Source: an uncultured Halomicronema sp. (GTDB lineage Bacteria > Cyanobacteriota > Cyanobacteriia > Phormidesmidales > Phormidesmidaceae). Taken from it: a stretch of DNA of 8,971 nucleotides. The translations under genes were made by a program, and so were the position numbers. Numbering within the stretch: position 1 is the stretch's first letter; each line of letters begins with the position of its first letter. Positions 1 to 7,490 of the stretch are shown in pieces. The notes below the pieces were generated by a model. That model was not told where the DNA came from. It worked only from the letters and a program-made list of their open reading frames with translations, and did not search any database. The stretch covers positions 1 to 8,971 of the forward strand of contig CALCPB010000051.1 in the NCBI GenBank assembly GCA_937897665.1, in the 5' to 3' direction.

Positions 1-292
1 AGTAGTGCGATCGCGGCTGACGGCAAGCCATTGTTATAGCTTTTTCCGGCTGCTGTCAGAAATCGCTCTCAAGTCCGAATTTTTGTCCCCATCGATGAGT
101 CGCTAGCGTGCATTTTCCCCAGATTGATCATCAACACCCGCTGCGATACTGGGCCGCCATGCGCCCAGCGGTGACGTTAAGCCATCAACGGCAAGAGAGG
201 CCAATCATTCGGCCCAAGTCTCTGCCTCCGCTAACCGGGCTAGAGATTCGGCCAAGCCTAAAAATTTCACCATTCGCAGTTGCTTAAAGGGT
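1..292. other. Leader region upstream of the amt-kinase gene, no assigned gene
   Basis: No recognisable gene lies here. It holds a HIP1 octamer at 7-14 and a near-duplicate of ATTCGGCC(C)AAG at 207-218 and 246-256. A 42-codon open frame runs 159-287 (+) and stops just 5 bases before the Amt start. Its product is unrecognised, rich in Pro and Arg, and has no clear ribosome-binding site, so I do not call it a gene. I found no clear -10/-35 pair and no perfect NtcA box (GTA-N8-TAC). Confidence 0.5.
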
Positions 293-3004
293 ATGGAGCG
301 ATCGCTAATTGACGTGTTGTGGGTGCTGATCAGCGCCAGCTTGGTCTTTCTGATGCAGGCGGGCTTTTTGTGTCTCGAGGCTGGATCAACCCGGAGCAAA
401 AACACGATTAACGTCGTAATCAAAAACATTTCCGACTTTGGGATCTCGGTGCTGTGTTTTTGGCTGTTTGGCTATGCGTTGATGTTTGGCGATACCCATC
501 ATGGCTGGCTGGGGATCACGGGGCTCGCCCCCGAGGTCGGGCAGGGTGAGACCTGGCTGGTCGTGTTTTTCTTGTTTCAGGCGATGTTTTGCAGCACGGC
601 AGTCACGATCGTTTCAGGAGCGGTGGCTGAGCGCATGCGATTTGGCATTTACCTGGCGGTTTCGCTGCTGGTGTCTGGCCTGATTTACCCCATCTTTGGT
701 CACTGGGCTTGGAATGGCCTTGATGGCGGTGCGAGTCATGGCTGGTTAGGCCAACTCGGATTCGTGGATTTTGCCGGTTCAACGGTGGTGCATAGCATTG
801 GCGGCTGGGTGGCGTTAGCCGCCGCGATTTTGGTCGGCCCCCGCATCGGCCGCTTTTCTCGCAAGCGGCGACGGCCCCTGTTGGTGGGCTATGACTTGCC
901 CCTGGCACTGCTCGGCACGTTGCTGCTGTGGTTGGGCTGGTTTGGCTTTAACGGCGGCAGTGTATTGGCCTTAAATGAGCAGGTACCCGGCATCATCTCG
1001 AACACCGTGTTGGCAGGCGCCGCCGGGTTAGTCACCCCGATCGCTCTGAGCTTGGTGCAGCAACAAAAGCTTCGCGTAAATGCCGTGATGAACGGTTCCC
1101 TGGCCGGGCTCGTAGCGATCACGGCCAACTGCCATGTGGTCACCACCGCTGCCGCGATCGTCATCGGGGCGATCGGTGGTCTTTGCATGATGGCGGCAGA
1201 AGCTCAACTGCAGCGCTGGCAAATTGACGACGTGGTCGGGGCCATCCCGGTGCATCTGGCGGCGGGTATTTGGGGCACTTTGGCAGTCGCGCTGTTCGCG
1301 GATTTAGAGTTGCTCGGCACAGGACTGAGTCGGATTGAGCAACTGGGGGCGCAGCTAACCGGCATTGTGGCAGCGGGCCTATGGGCATTTGGGATCACCT
1401 TCTTATTGCTGTGGCTGACGAACCGCCGCTGGCCCCTGCGGGTCCGCCGTCGGGATGAGCACATCGGCCTGAATGTGGCCGAACATGGCGCCGTGAGTGA
1501 TTTGGTCGATTTGTTTACGGTGATGCGTCGTCAGCAGCGAACAGGTGATCTGCAGCTGCGGGCACCGGTCGAACTCTTTACCCCCGTCGGTCAAATTGCC
1601 GCCCGCTATAACCGCGTCATTGCCAGTCTCGAGCAGGCTCTGGCGCGAACGGACGCCATTGTGGCGAGCGCGATTGAAGCAATTGTGACGGTATCAGCTC
1701 ACGATTTAGTCATTCGCACTGCTAATCCAGCCGTGCGCAAAATGTTTGGTCTGTCGGAGACCCTGCTAGTCGGTAAGCCCCTGGCGGCGGTGTTAGCGGC
1801 TGAATCAATCGCGCCCCCCACGGTCCCGCCGCCCCCGCCGCCATCAGTTCATAGCCTGCGCAACGGCCACCATCCTCCCGCCAGTGGAGCGCTCAAACAG
1901 CTGTTAGAAACTGTGAGCCGCAAGGGCACCCCTTGCGAGGTGACGGGGCGACGGCGCAGTGGCGGGGCCTTTCCCGCAGAGATTACGGTGGCATTTTTGA
2001 GCGATCGCCGGGAAGACTGCTATACCCTGATCGTGCGTGACATTACTCTGCGTAAACAGGCAGAAGATGCCATTCAACTGGCGGAAGTCAAAGATCGAGA
2101 AGCCCGCCAGCTAGAACAGACCTTGATGGAATTGCAGCAGACACAGCTGAAGTTAGTCCACAGTGAAAAAATGTCGAGTTTGGGGCAGTTGGTGGCGGGC
2201 GTCGCCCACGAAATCAACAATCCCATCGGCTTTATCTACGGCAATCTGGGCTACGTCGATGAGTATGTCAACGATCTACTCGAACTCATTGCGCTCTATC
2301 GAGCGGAAACCACCGATGCCGATTTGGCGGCGATTAGTCACAAGTTGCGGACGATCGATGTGGACTATCTGGCCACCGATTTACCCAAAATTTTAGACTC
2401 GATGCGGGGGGGCACCGAGCGCATTACCGAAATTGTGCAATCGCTTAAAGATTTTTCTCATCAAGGGGGCACTCAACTCAAACAGGTAGATGTGCGACAA
2501 GGGCTCGAAAGCACCCTGACCATATTGGGCCATAAACTCAAAGAGCAGCGATTTCGACCGGCAATTCAGGTGTTGCGCGACTATGACGATCTGCCCAAGC
2601 TGGAATGCTACCCCGGCCAGCTCAACCAGGTTTTCATGAATCTGCTCAGCAATGCCATTGATGCCATTGACGAAAAATGGGAAAAACACGCGTCTGACTC
2701 AACGCTGCCGCTCAAGTTGCCGCCGCGCATCATTCTCCGCGCCAAGTTGGTCGCGGGGGGCGATCGCGTTCACCTACACTTCACTGACAATGGCGTGGGC
2801 ATTCCTGATCATGTCAAGCAGCGCATCCTCGATCCGTTCTTCACCACTAAACCCGTCGGCAAAGGTACGGGGCTAGGGATGTCGATCAGCTACCAAATCA
2901 TCGTCGAGCGCCACCACGGTCGGCTCGATTGTCTTTCGTTCCCCGGCAAGGGAACGCGCTTTTTGATTGAGTTGCCGAGCGCCCAAACCCATACCACTAA
3001 CTGA
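293..3004 (+). CDS. Ammonium transporter-PAS-histidine kinase fusion (putative ammonium sensor kinase)
   Basis: The 903-residue protein has an N-terminal Amt/MEP/Rh channel (about 8-378, roughly 11 membrane helices), a HAMP-like linker (about 398-450), a PAS domain (about 450-590), a coiled coil (about 588-625), a HisKA helix and a HATPase domain. Amt hallmarks are intact: AERMRF near 113, DFAGSTVVH with the first pore histidine H167, WFGFNGGS near 216, and GAIPVH with the second pore histidine H321. The kinase has phospho-acceptor H639 in GVAHEINNP, N-box asparagines N783 and N787, a DNGVGIP G1 box at 832-838, DPFFTTK, and GKGTGLGMS at 857-865. All key residues are present, so it should be active. 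A proline-rich insertion (506-531) interrupts the PAS. Fusions of this kind are known, for example Kuenenia Ks-Amt5, which senses ammonium. No response regulator is adjacent. The ATG at 293 fits the Amt N-terminus, although AAAGG lies only 2 bases upstream, too close for a good ribosome-binding site. Sensing rather than transport is inferred. Confidence 0.93.
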   Translation: MERSLIDVLWVLISASLVFLMQAGFLCLEAGSTRSKNTINVVIKNISDFGISVLCFWLFGYALMFGDTHHGWLGITGLAPEVGQGETWLVVFFLFQAMFCSTAVTIVSGAVAERMRFGIYLAVSLLVSGLIYPIFGHWAWNGLDGGASHGWLGQLGFVDFAGSTVVHSIGGWVALAAAILVGPRIGRFSRKRRRPLLVGYDLPLALLGTLLLWLGWFGFNGGSVLALNEQVPGIISNTVLAGAAGLVTPIALSLVQQQKLRVNAVMNGSLAGLVAITANCHVVTTAAAIVIGAIGGLCMMAAEAQLQRWQIDDVVGAIPVHLAAGIWGTLAVALFADLELLGTGLSRIEQLGAQLTGIVAAGLWAFGITFLLLWLTNRRWPLRVRRRDEHIGLNVAEHGAVSDLVDLFTVMRRQQRTGDLQLRAPVELFTPVGQIAARYNRVIASLEQALARTDAIVASAIEAIVTVSAHDLVIRTANPAVRKMFGLSETLLVGKPLAAVLAAESIAPPTVPPPPPPSVHSLRNGHHPPASGALKQLLETVSRKGTPCEVTGRRRSGGAFPAEITVAFLSDRREDCYTLIVRDITLRKQAEDAIQLAEVKDREARQLEQTLMELQQTQLKLVHSEKMSSLGQLVAGVAHEINNPIGFIYGNLGYVDEYVNDLLELIALYRAETTDADLAAISHKLRTIDVDYLATDLPKILDSMRGGTERITEIVQSLKDFSHQGGTQLKQVDVRQGLESTLTILGHKLKEQRFRPAIQVLRDYDDLPKLECYPGQLNQVFMNLLSNAIDAIDEKWEKHASDSTLPLKLPPRIILRAKLVAGGDRVHLHFTDNGVGIPDHVKQRILDPFFTTKPVGKGTGLGMSISYQIIVERHHGRLDCLSFPGKGTRFLIELPSAQTHTTN

Positions 3005-3027
3005 GCAGTCATAAGGCGCAATTAAGG

Positions 3028-3046
3028 CAAGACGCCCGCCGTCTTG
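3028..3046. terminator. Hairpin between convergent genes, candidate bidirectional terminator
   Basis: CAAGACG (3028-3034) and CGTCTTG (3040-3046) form a perfect 7-bp stem around a 5-base loop. It sits in the 92-bp gap between the converging amt-kinase and asparaginase genes, 24 bases past the kinase stop. No long T-tract follows on either strand, so intrinsic termination is plausible but unproven. Confidence 0.5.
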
Positions 3047-3096
3047 ACCAAATCTGTCACCGCTCGAACGTCCTGGAAAATCATGAGCCGATCACG

Positions 3097-4050
3097 CTAC
3101 ATCAAATCCAGATCGCCTTGCACATCGAGACGCTTGTATTCGCCCAATACCATATATTTTTCGGCCAATTCCTCTGACACGTCGGGCGACAGCCAGCCGA
3201 GCTGTTTTAGCAGATGAACAGCGACGGCATATTTCGCCCGTTTGGTACCGTCGCGGGCTTTGATCGCCAGCCCCATGCCCTCACCCACGCGCCCAATACA
3301 TTGAATGCCTTCGGCTCCGGATTTGCTCACGACCTCACCGTTGGTCAGGCGCATCACCTCAGTGTCAAAGGATTCTGACCCAGCGACTAACTCAGGATGA
3401 TGGGTCATGGCACGGACGATCCGCTCCATTTCGAGATTATCTCCCGAGGCCAATTTGGCAAATAGCGTGGCCATCTGGTTGAGGGGCATCAAATAGGTCG
3501 GCGCGCCGCAATCGTCATGGGCTCCGATAAATTCATCGGCAGGCATCTTCAGCAGGTCAGCTACCGTCGCCAAAATCTGCACCTGCAAGGGATGGTTGCG
3601 GTGCAAGTAGCTTTCTAGCGGCCAATTATGCAGCTGACAGAGGGCTAGCATCCCCGCATGTTTGCCCGAACAATTATGTTCGAGGGGGCTCTTGCAACCC
3701 GCTGGCACTGGGCACTGCAGCTGATTCGGTTCTAACTCTGCTTTCCAAAGAATATGAAAGGCCTGCCTGACCTGCTCGATGTGACCACGATGAGACGCGC
3801 ACATAATGGCGAGGTCGCGATCGTCCAGTCCAAAGCGTTCTAGCGTGCCGGAAGCAGCCACTGCCAAGGCTTGAAACGGCTTTAAAGCCGAGCGAATAAA
3901 GGTGGCGGTTTCGGCATCACCAGCCACCGACAACATGCGCCCTCGGCTATCACACACGACGGCATGCACGGCATGCACTGATTCGATAATGCCTTCGCGC
4001 AGCAGCTGCACCTCAAGCTCCGGCGATTGATACCGTTTAGCCCTAGTCAT
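3097..4050 (-). CDS. L-asparaginase, Rhizobium etli type (asparaginase II family)
   Basis: It hydrolyses L-asparagine to aspartate and ammonium. The 317-residue product matches the PF06089-type asparaginase family, which is unrelated to the classical E. coli enzymes. Visible family residues are the SxxK pair S54/K57 in RSALKPFQ, C127 and K130 in NCSGKHAGM, C181 in AHDDCGAPT, C251 in GIQCIG, and K264 in GLAIKARDG. These line up with the Ser-Lys catalytic centre and the Cys/Lys zinc site described for the R. etli enzyme. No signal peptide is visible, so it is probably cytoplasmic. I chose the ATG at 4050 because GGGAG lies 8 bases upstream; a GTG at 4065 is in frame but lacks such a site. It is the last gene of a possible trmO-ycf36-asparaginase transcript and converges on the amt-kinase. 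Confidence 0.9.
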   Translation of the reverse strand: MTRAKRYQSPELEVQLLREGIIESVHAVHAVVCDSRGRMLSVAGDAETATFIRSALKPFQALAVAASGTLERFGLDDRDLAIMCASHRGHIEQVRQAFHILWKAELEPNQLQCPVPAGCKSPLEHNCSGKHAGMLALCQLHNWPLESYLHRNHPLQVQILATVADLLKMPADEFIGAHDDCGAPTYLMPLNQMATLFAKLASGDNLEMERIVRAMTHHPELVAGSESFDTEVMRLTNGEVVSKSGAEGIQCIGRVGEGMGLAIKARDGTKRAKYAVAVHLLKQLGWLSPDVSEELAEKYMVLGEYKRLDVQGDLDLM

Positions 4051-4101
4051 GGCTAAGACTCCCACATAGACAGGTCATAAACGCACCGCTCGATAAACGA
4101 A

Positions 4102-4599
4102 TCACAAAAATTGCCAGGCCGTGATTAATGCTACTCCAAGGGCTAGCAAGCAACCTAACGTATTTCGCACCCGCTGCAATACCGGCTTGACCTGATAGTC
4201 CATAATCAGGCGATCGCGGTTCAAAATGTCTTCCGGTTTTTGCCACATCTGGCCGTCATACCAGCCCGACTCTTCGTAAAATACAGCCGCCTGCTGCAGC
4301 CGTTGCCCCACGTGAAACCAGCCCACATACAGCTGCGCTAAGGCTAGGCCGGGCAAAATCAGGGCAGCGGCTGCCGCCAGCAAGCCAAACGGTAACGGAT
4401 AGCGACTCGGCCCGTAGCTGGCCCCGACAATAGGCCCGGTGACGAGCCAACTCAAAATCCAGAGCACGATGACCGGTTTGAGATAGCCTTTGAGGCTGCG
4501 GCCACCCCAGCCGTAAAACCAGGAGTCGCGCACGTCTTCGTATTGATTGATGGGTAGCTGCTCAGGAGGGACAGGACAGCGAGACTTGATCACGGACAT
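4102..4599 (-). CDS. Ycf36/CGLD27 family membrane protein (DUF1230)
   Basis: The 165-residue protein is conserved in cyanobacteria and chloroplast lineages (Ycf36 in some algal plastids, CGLD27 in green plants). It opens with the family signature CPVPPEQLPINQYEDV (8-23) and SWFYGW (26-31). Hydrophobic segments lie at about 41-60, 69-93 and 145-165. Between the second and third is the conserved soluble stretch with SGWYDGQ (111-117), KPEDILNRDR (121-130) and YQVKPVLQR (135-143). The biochemical role is unknown; plant and algal work links CGLD27 to growth under iron limitation, which cannot be transferred with confidence. Length is close to full for the family. There is no ribosome-binding site before the ATG. 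It lies 62 bp after trmO and 51 bp before asparaginase on the same strand. Confidence 0.87.
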   Translation of the reverse strand: MSVIKSRCPVPPEQLPINQYEDVRDSWFYGWGGRSLKGYLKPVIVLWILSWLVTGPIVGASYGPSRYPLPFGLLAAAAALILPGLALAQLYVGWFHVGQRLQQAAVFYEESGWYDGQMWQKPEDILNRDRLIMDYQVKPVLQRVRNTLGCLLALGVALITAWQFL

Positions 4600-4661
4600 G
4601 AACGCGCGACACAGATTTACACCGCTACCTTAACGTGATTCTTGAACGCAAAAAGTGTTGT

Positions 4662-5300
4662 TTACAAAGAATTCCCCATTCCATCTGGAGTTGCTTCTGT
4701 CGCTAGCGGTGACGCGTCTGTCGCGGTGGGTGACCGTAGGGGATGACCGGCCTGCCCAAAAATATCGGCTTCTGCCGCGGTGGCCTGGTCCGCCTGATCA
4801 ACATAGCCCGCGCGCGCCTGCGGAAACGCATCACAGTAGGGCACGTAGGGCTTAATGTCTAAAACCGGCGTTTGATCTAAAAAGTCACTGCCCTCAATAT
4901 GGATGGTGGTGCCTTCGATGTGACGGATGCGGGTAGCGCTGAGGCCAATCGGATTGGGACGATGGGGCGCGCGGGTAGCCAGCGTGCCCCGTCGTACGCG
5001 CGGCCCGCGCGGCGGCATCACCGTAGGATTCCAATGGTGATTGAGGTGCAGCCAGGCAATCACCCAAAGATAGTCAAACCCGTCGAGGTCTTTGAGGGCA
5101 GTAGCGGGAATCATCTCGGGAAATAGCTCAATGCGGGCGATCGCCGGTTGATAATCCGCTGGCGTCGTGGCCAACTGCGCCTGCCTCGGGGTGCCATGAC
5201 GTTCGGTGTAAGGCGATCGCACCACGCCAATCGGTGATACCGTCAGCTGCTGCGGAAACTCGACAGCTTGACGATAATCTTTGGGCGGAAGTTTAGGCAT
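4662..5300 (-). CDS. trmO: tRNA (N6-threonylcarbamoyladenosine37-N6)-methyltransferase TrmO
   Basis: It adds an SAM-derived methyl group to t6A37 in tRNAs decoding ACY codons, giving m6t6A. The 212-residue protein shows the TrmO/YaeB (UPF0066) core: PIGVVRSPYTERHGTPRQ (23-40), ARIELFPE (55-62), LKDLDGFDYLWVIAWLH (69-85), the signature TRAPHRPNPIGLS (109-121), and DFLDQTPVLDIKPYVPYCD (139-157). The E. coli protein is about 235 residues. Here the part after about 172 is an Ala/Thr/Asp/Pro-rich tail without the usual small C-terminal domain, which is common in short bacterial versions. The ATG at 5300 is followed by a sensible N-terminus; no strong ribosome-binding site is seen. It heads a minus-strand run and is divergent from the response regulator. 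Confidence 0.93.
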   Translation of the reverse strand: MPKLPPKDYRQAVEFPQQLTVSPIGVVRSPYTERHGTPRQAQLATTPADYQPAIARIELFPEMIPATALKDLDGFDYLWVIAWLHLNHHWNPTVMPPRGPRVRRGTLATRAPHRPNPIGLSATRIRHIEGTTIHIEGSDFLDQTPVLDIKPYVPYCDAFPQARAGYVDQADQATAAEADIFGQAGHPLRSPTATDASPLATEATPDGMGNSL

Positions 5301-5343
5301 GGCGGCCCTGAAGAGAGGAAGTGAACAAAAATCAATGCTGTTG

Positions 5344-5367
5344 CAGAGGGGGGGCCAGCCTCTGGCC
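5344..5367. repeat. Two overlapping, mutually exclusive inverted repeats
   Basis: CAGAGG (5344-5349) pairs with CCTCTG (5359-5364), and GGCCAG (5353-5358) pairs with CTGGCC (5362-5367). The two 6-bp stems share bases, so only one can form at a time. They lie 44-67 bases upstream of the trmO start, in what may be its untranslated leader. A regulatory role is speculation. Confidence 0.4.
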
Positions 5368-5534
5368 GACGGTTGGCTGCAGTCAAGCCGTCAGACCGGT
5401 TGCTGGACTTGGATACGTTACCCGGTCGCGATCGCTTCGCTAGGCCTGGCAGGCTGATTGCCGGTAGGGCCATGGCGCGATGTCGGACGGCAGTTAGGGC
5501 TTTCTCCCCAGTGAACGTGGTCTCTTAACATAGA

Positions 5535-5546
5535 GCTAACGCTAAC
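5535..5546 (+). promoter_or_regulatory. Tandem GCTAAC hexamers upstream of the response regulator
   Basis: GCTAAC is repeated directly at 5535-5540 and 5541-5546, 87 bases before the regulator start. OmpR-family regulators bind direct repeats, often spaced by about one helical turn. Here the period is only 6 bp, so autoregulation through this site is a weak guess. Confidence 0.2.
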
Positions 5547-5632
5547 CGATTGAAAAATTGTAGCGGCGGTGGCCGATGACGATGATCGTGCGGCCAAAAT
5601 AACAGCATCCTCTCTCTCCCACACCTGAGCTT

Positions 5633-6349
5633 ATGGATATTCTGGTCGTCGATGATGAACAAGAGATTGCGAATCTGATCAAGCTTTACCTGGAAAAAGA
5701 AGGGTTTACGGTGCATCTCTGTCGGGATGGTCACCAGGCATTGCAGCTTGCCCAGACGCTGCAGCCTGATGTCGTGGTGTTAGATCTGATGCTACCCGGC
5801 CTCGATGGGTTGGAGGTCTGTGCCCAGATTCGTCAAAAGCCCGGTGACAAAGATCCTTACATCTTAATGGTGACCGCTAAAGGAGAAGAGCTCGATCGCA
5901 TTATTGGCCTATCAACCGGGGCCGATGACTATTTAGTTAAGCCCTTTAGTCCCCGTGAGTTGGTGGCGCGGGTGCGGGCCTTGCTGCGCCGTAGCCTGCG
6001 TCAAGGCGGCCAGACCCCACAGCTGCAAAGTCCCCATTTTCAGCTCGATCCGCAGCAGCGCTTGGCCGTGCGATCGCACCCCGATGGCCCCCCCGAGACT
6101 CTATCGCTGACCACGCTAGAATTTGACTTACTCACCACTTTTGTCAGTTATCCCGGTCGAGTCTGGACCCGGCCTCAGCTGATTGAAAAGCTGTGGGGGG
6201 ATGACTTTTATGGTGATGAGCGCATCGTCGATGCCCACGTCGCCCGCCTGCGGAAAAAGGTCGCGCCCGATCAGGCCCAGCCAACCTTCATCAAAACGGT
6301 GATTGGGGTGGGCTATAAGATTGAGGTTGATGCCCCCCGCTATGAGTAA
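5633..6349 (+). CDS. OmpR/PhoB-family response regulator
   Basis: A 238-residue two-component transcription factor. The receiver domain (about 2-118) has acidic residues D7 and D8, phospho-acceptor D51 in VVVLDLMLPG, T81 in MVTAKGE, and K103 in DDYLVKPF. The winged-helix effector domain (about 132-233) shows TLEFDLL, a recognition-helix region RIVDAHVARLRKK (197-209), and the wing IKTVIGVGYKI (220-230). All catalytic positions are intact, so normal phosphorylation-dependent DNA binding is expected. Its stop codon overlaps the start of the downstream kinase by 8 bp (ATGAGTAA), which implies translational coupling and a cognate pair. The ATG at 5633 is supported because the receiver begins immediately; only a weak GAG lies upstream. 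Regulon and stimulus are not readable from sequence. Confidence 0.95.
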   Translation: MDILVVDDEQEIANLIKLYLEKEGFTVHLCRDGHQALQLAQTLQPDVVVLDLMLPGLDGLEVCAQIRQKPGDKDPYILMVTAKGEELDRIIGLSTGADDYLVKPFSPRELVARVRALLRRSLRQGGQTPQLQSPHFQLDPQQRLAVRSHPDGPPETLSLTTLEFDLLTTFVSYPGRVWTRPQLIEKLWGDDFYGDERIVDAHVARLRKKVAPDQAQPTFIKTVIGVGYKIEVDAPRYE

Positions 6350-7490
6350 GCCCAGCCTCAGAAGTCGTCTTTTTCGCGCTCATCTGATCGTCTTAGCGAT
6401 CGGCATTTTGACCCTGACTGCTGTGGGCTGGCTCTACACGCCCCGGTTGTTTGTCTTGCGGCTGCGGCGCATTGAAGGGCAAAACTTTCGCATGGCCCAG
6501 GTGCAAGGGCAGCTGGTCGAAGTTTTTCAGTTTGCCTGGGGCCGAGGCATGCTCTGGGCGGCTCTGTTGGGGGGAATTTCGGCTAGCTCCCTGAGCTACT
6601 GGTTATCGCAGCGTGTCGTCAAACCACTGCTAGAGATCGAGGCCGTGACGGGGGCTTTTGCCGCCGGTGATTTAGAACGACGACTGCCTGACTATGAAAT
6701 TTTGGAACTGACCCAGCTGGCGAACAGCGTTAATCACATGGCGGCTGATCTGCAAAGTGTCGAACAGCGTCGCCGCGATTTAGTCAGTGATTTATCCCAT
6801 GAGCTACGGACCCCGCTGACGATTATTAAGGGCTATCTCGAAGCCCTCTCTGACGGCACGCTAGAAGCTGATCCGAAAGTCTATGAGCGACTAGCGCGGG
6901 AAACCACGCGGCTGCAGCGGCTGGTGAACGATTTGCAGGAGCTGTCTCAGTTGGAATCAGGCTATTTATCCATCACGCTGCAGCCCACCGATATTGGCGA
7001 GCTGCTGGCTTCGGTGGTGGCGAGATTTGCCGATCAGCGACTGCCGGGCCATGCCGTGCAGCTCAAGCTTGACTGTGCGCCGTCGTTGCCCCCCGTGCCC
7101 GTGGATGCCGAGCGCATTGAGCAGGTGCTGGTGAACTTATTGAATAATGCGCTACGCCATACTCAAGCCGGTCACGTTAACGATCAGGACTGGCTCGATG
7201 CCCACCGTCAGTTGGAGGAAGTGCAAGAAACGGGGCCTGGCATTGCCCCCGCTGACCTGCCCCATGTGTTCGATCGCTTTTGGCGGGCCGATCGCTCCCG
7301 CGATCGCGCTTCGGGGGGCACCGGCATCGGCTTAACGATTAGTCGTCGGTTAATCGAGCTGCACGGCGGCCAAATTGAGGTGCAGAGCACCGTTGGCCAA
7401 GGCAGCCGTTTTCAGTTTTGGTTGCCGGTTACAGCGGCTGCCGTCTCTCCTCCCGCAACGATCTCCCCACTTCCCCAAAAAACCGTGTAA
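6342..7490 (+). CDS. Membrane sensor histidine kinase, partner of the upstream regulator
   Basis: A 382-residue kinase from the ATG at 6342, whose 8-bp overlap with the regulator makes it the best start; an in-frame TTG at 6303 would add 13 residues. Layout: membrane helix about 12-32, a short extracytoplasmic loop of about 35 residues, membrane helix about 70-88, HAMP (about 88-142), HisKA with H153 in LSHELRTPL, and HATPase (about 258-362). The N-box has N265 and N269; later boxes FDRFWRADRSRDR (310-322) and GGTGIGLTISRR (325-336) are standard. Two oddities stand out. The G1 box reads ETGPGI (296-301), with Glu where Asp normally contacts adenine, and the strand before it (about 278-295) lacks the usual hydrophobic alternation. 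A pair of compensating indels could explain this. The small loop suggests sensing in or near the membrane. The signal is unknown. Confidence 0.92.
   Translation: MSKPSLRSRLFRAHLIVLAIGILTLTAVGWLYTPRLFVLRLRRIEGQNFRMAQVQGQLVEVFQFAWGRGMLWAALLGGISASSLSYWLSQRVVKPLLEIEAVTGAFAAGDLERRLPDYEILELTQLANSVNHMAADLQSVEQRRRDLVSDLSHELRTPLTIIKGYLEALSDGTLEADPKVYERLARETTRLQRLVNDLQELSQLESGYLSITLQPTDIGELLASVVARFADQRLPGHAVQLKLDCAPSLPPVPVDAERIEQVLVNLLNNALRHTQAGHVNDQDWLDAHRQLEEVQETGPGIAPADLPHVFDRFWRADRSRDRASGGTGIGLTISRRLIELHGGQIEVQSTVGQGSRFQFWLPVTAAAVSPPATISPLPQKTV
7165..7232 (+). other. Atypical stretch before the histidine kinase G1 box
   Basis: The used frame reads GHVNDQDW at 277-284 and LEEVQETG at 291-298, lacking the beta-strand pattern usual here. 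The +1 frame at 7171-7185 reads VTLTI, a normal strand. Loss of about 2 bases near 7170 and 1 base near 7185 would remove one codon and scramble just this strand. Confidence 0.4.

Larger units (their letters stand above)
5301..5632. other. Divergent intergenic region between trmO and the response regulator
   Basis: These 332 bases hold no credible gene. They must carry the promoters of both divergent units. Visible structure includes two overlapping inverted repeats (5344-5367), a HIP1 octamer (5428-5435), tandem GCTAAC hexamers (5535-5546), and an AT-rich patch with TTGAAA at 5550-5555. A TAACAT at 5526-5531 could be a -10 element, but no matching -35 is seen. Confidence 0.6.

Noticed and set aside
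201..214. GGCC-flanked inverted repeat in the Amt leader
   Set aside because: Only 4 bp pair cleanly; likely chance in this composition.
205..429. Minus-strand 74-codon frame covering the start of the Amt-kinase
   Set aside because: Most of it is antisense to the conserved Amt N-terminus; the product matches no family I know.
4655..5126. Plus-strand open frames opposite trmO
   Set aside because: They are shadows of the GC-rich trmO coding strand, with composition unlike a real protein.
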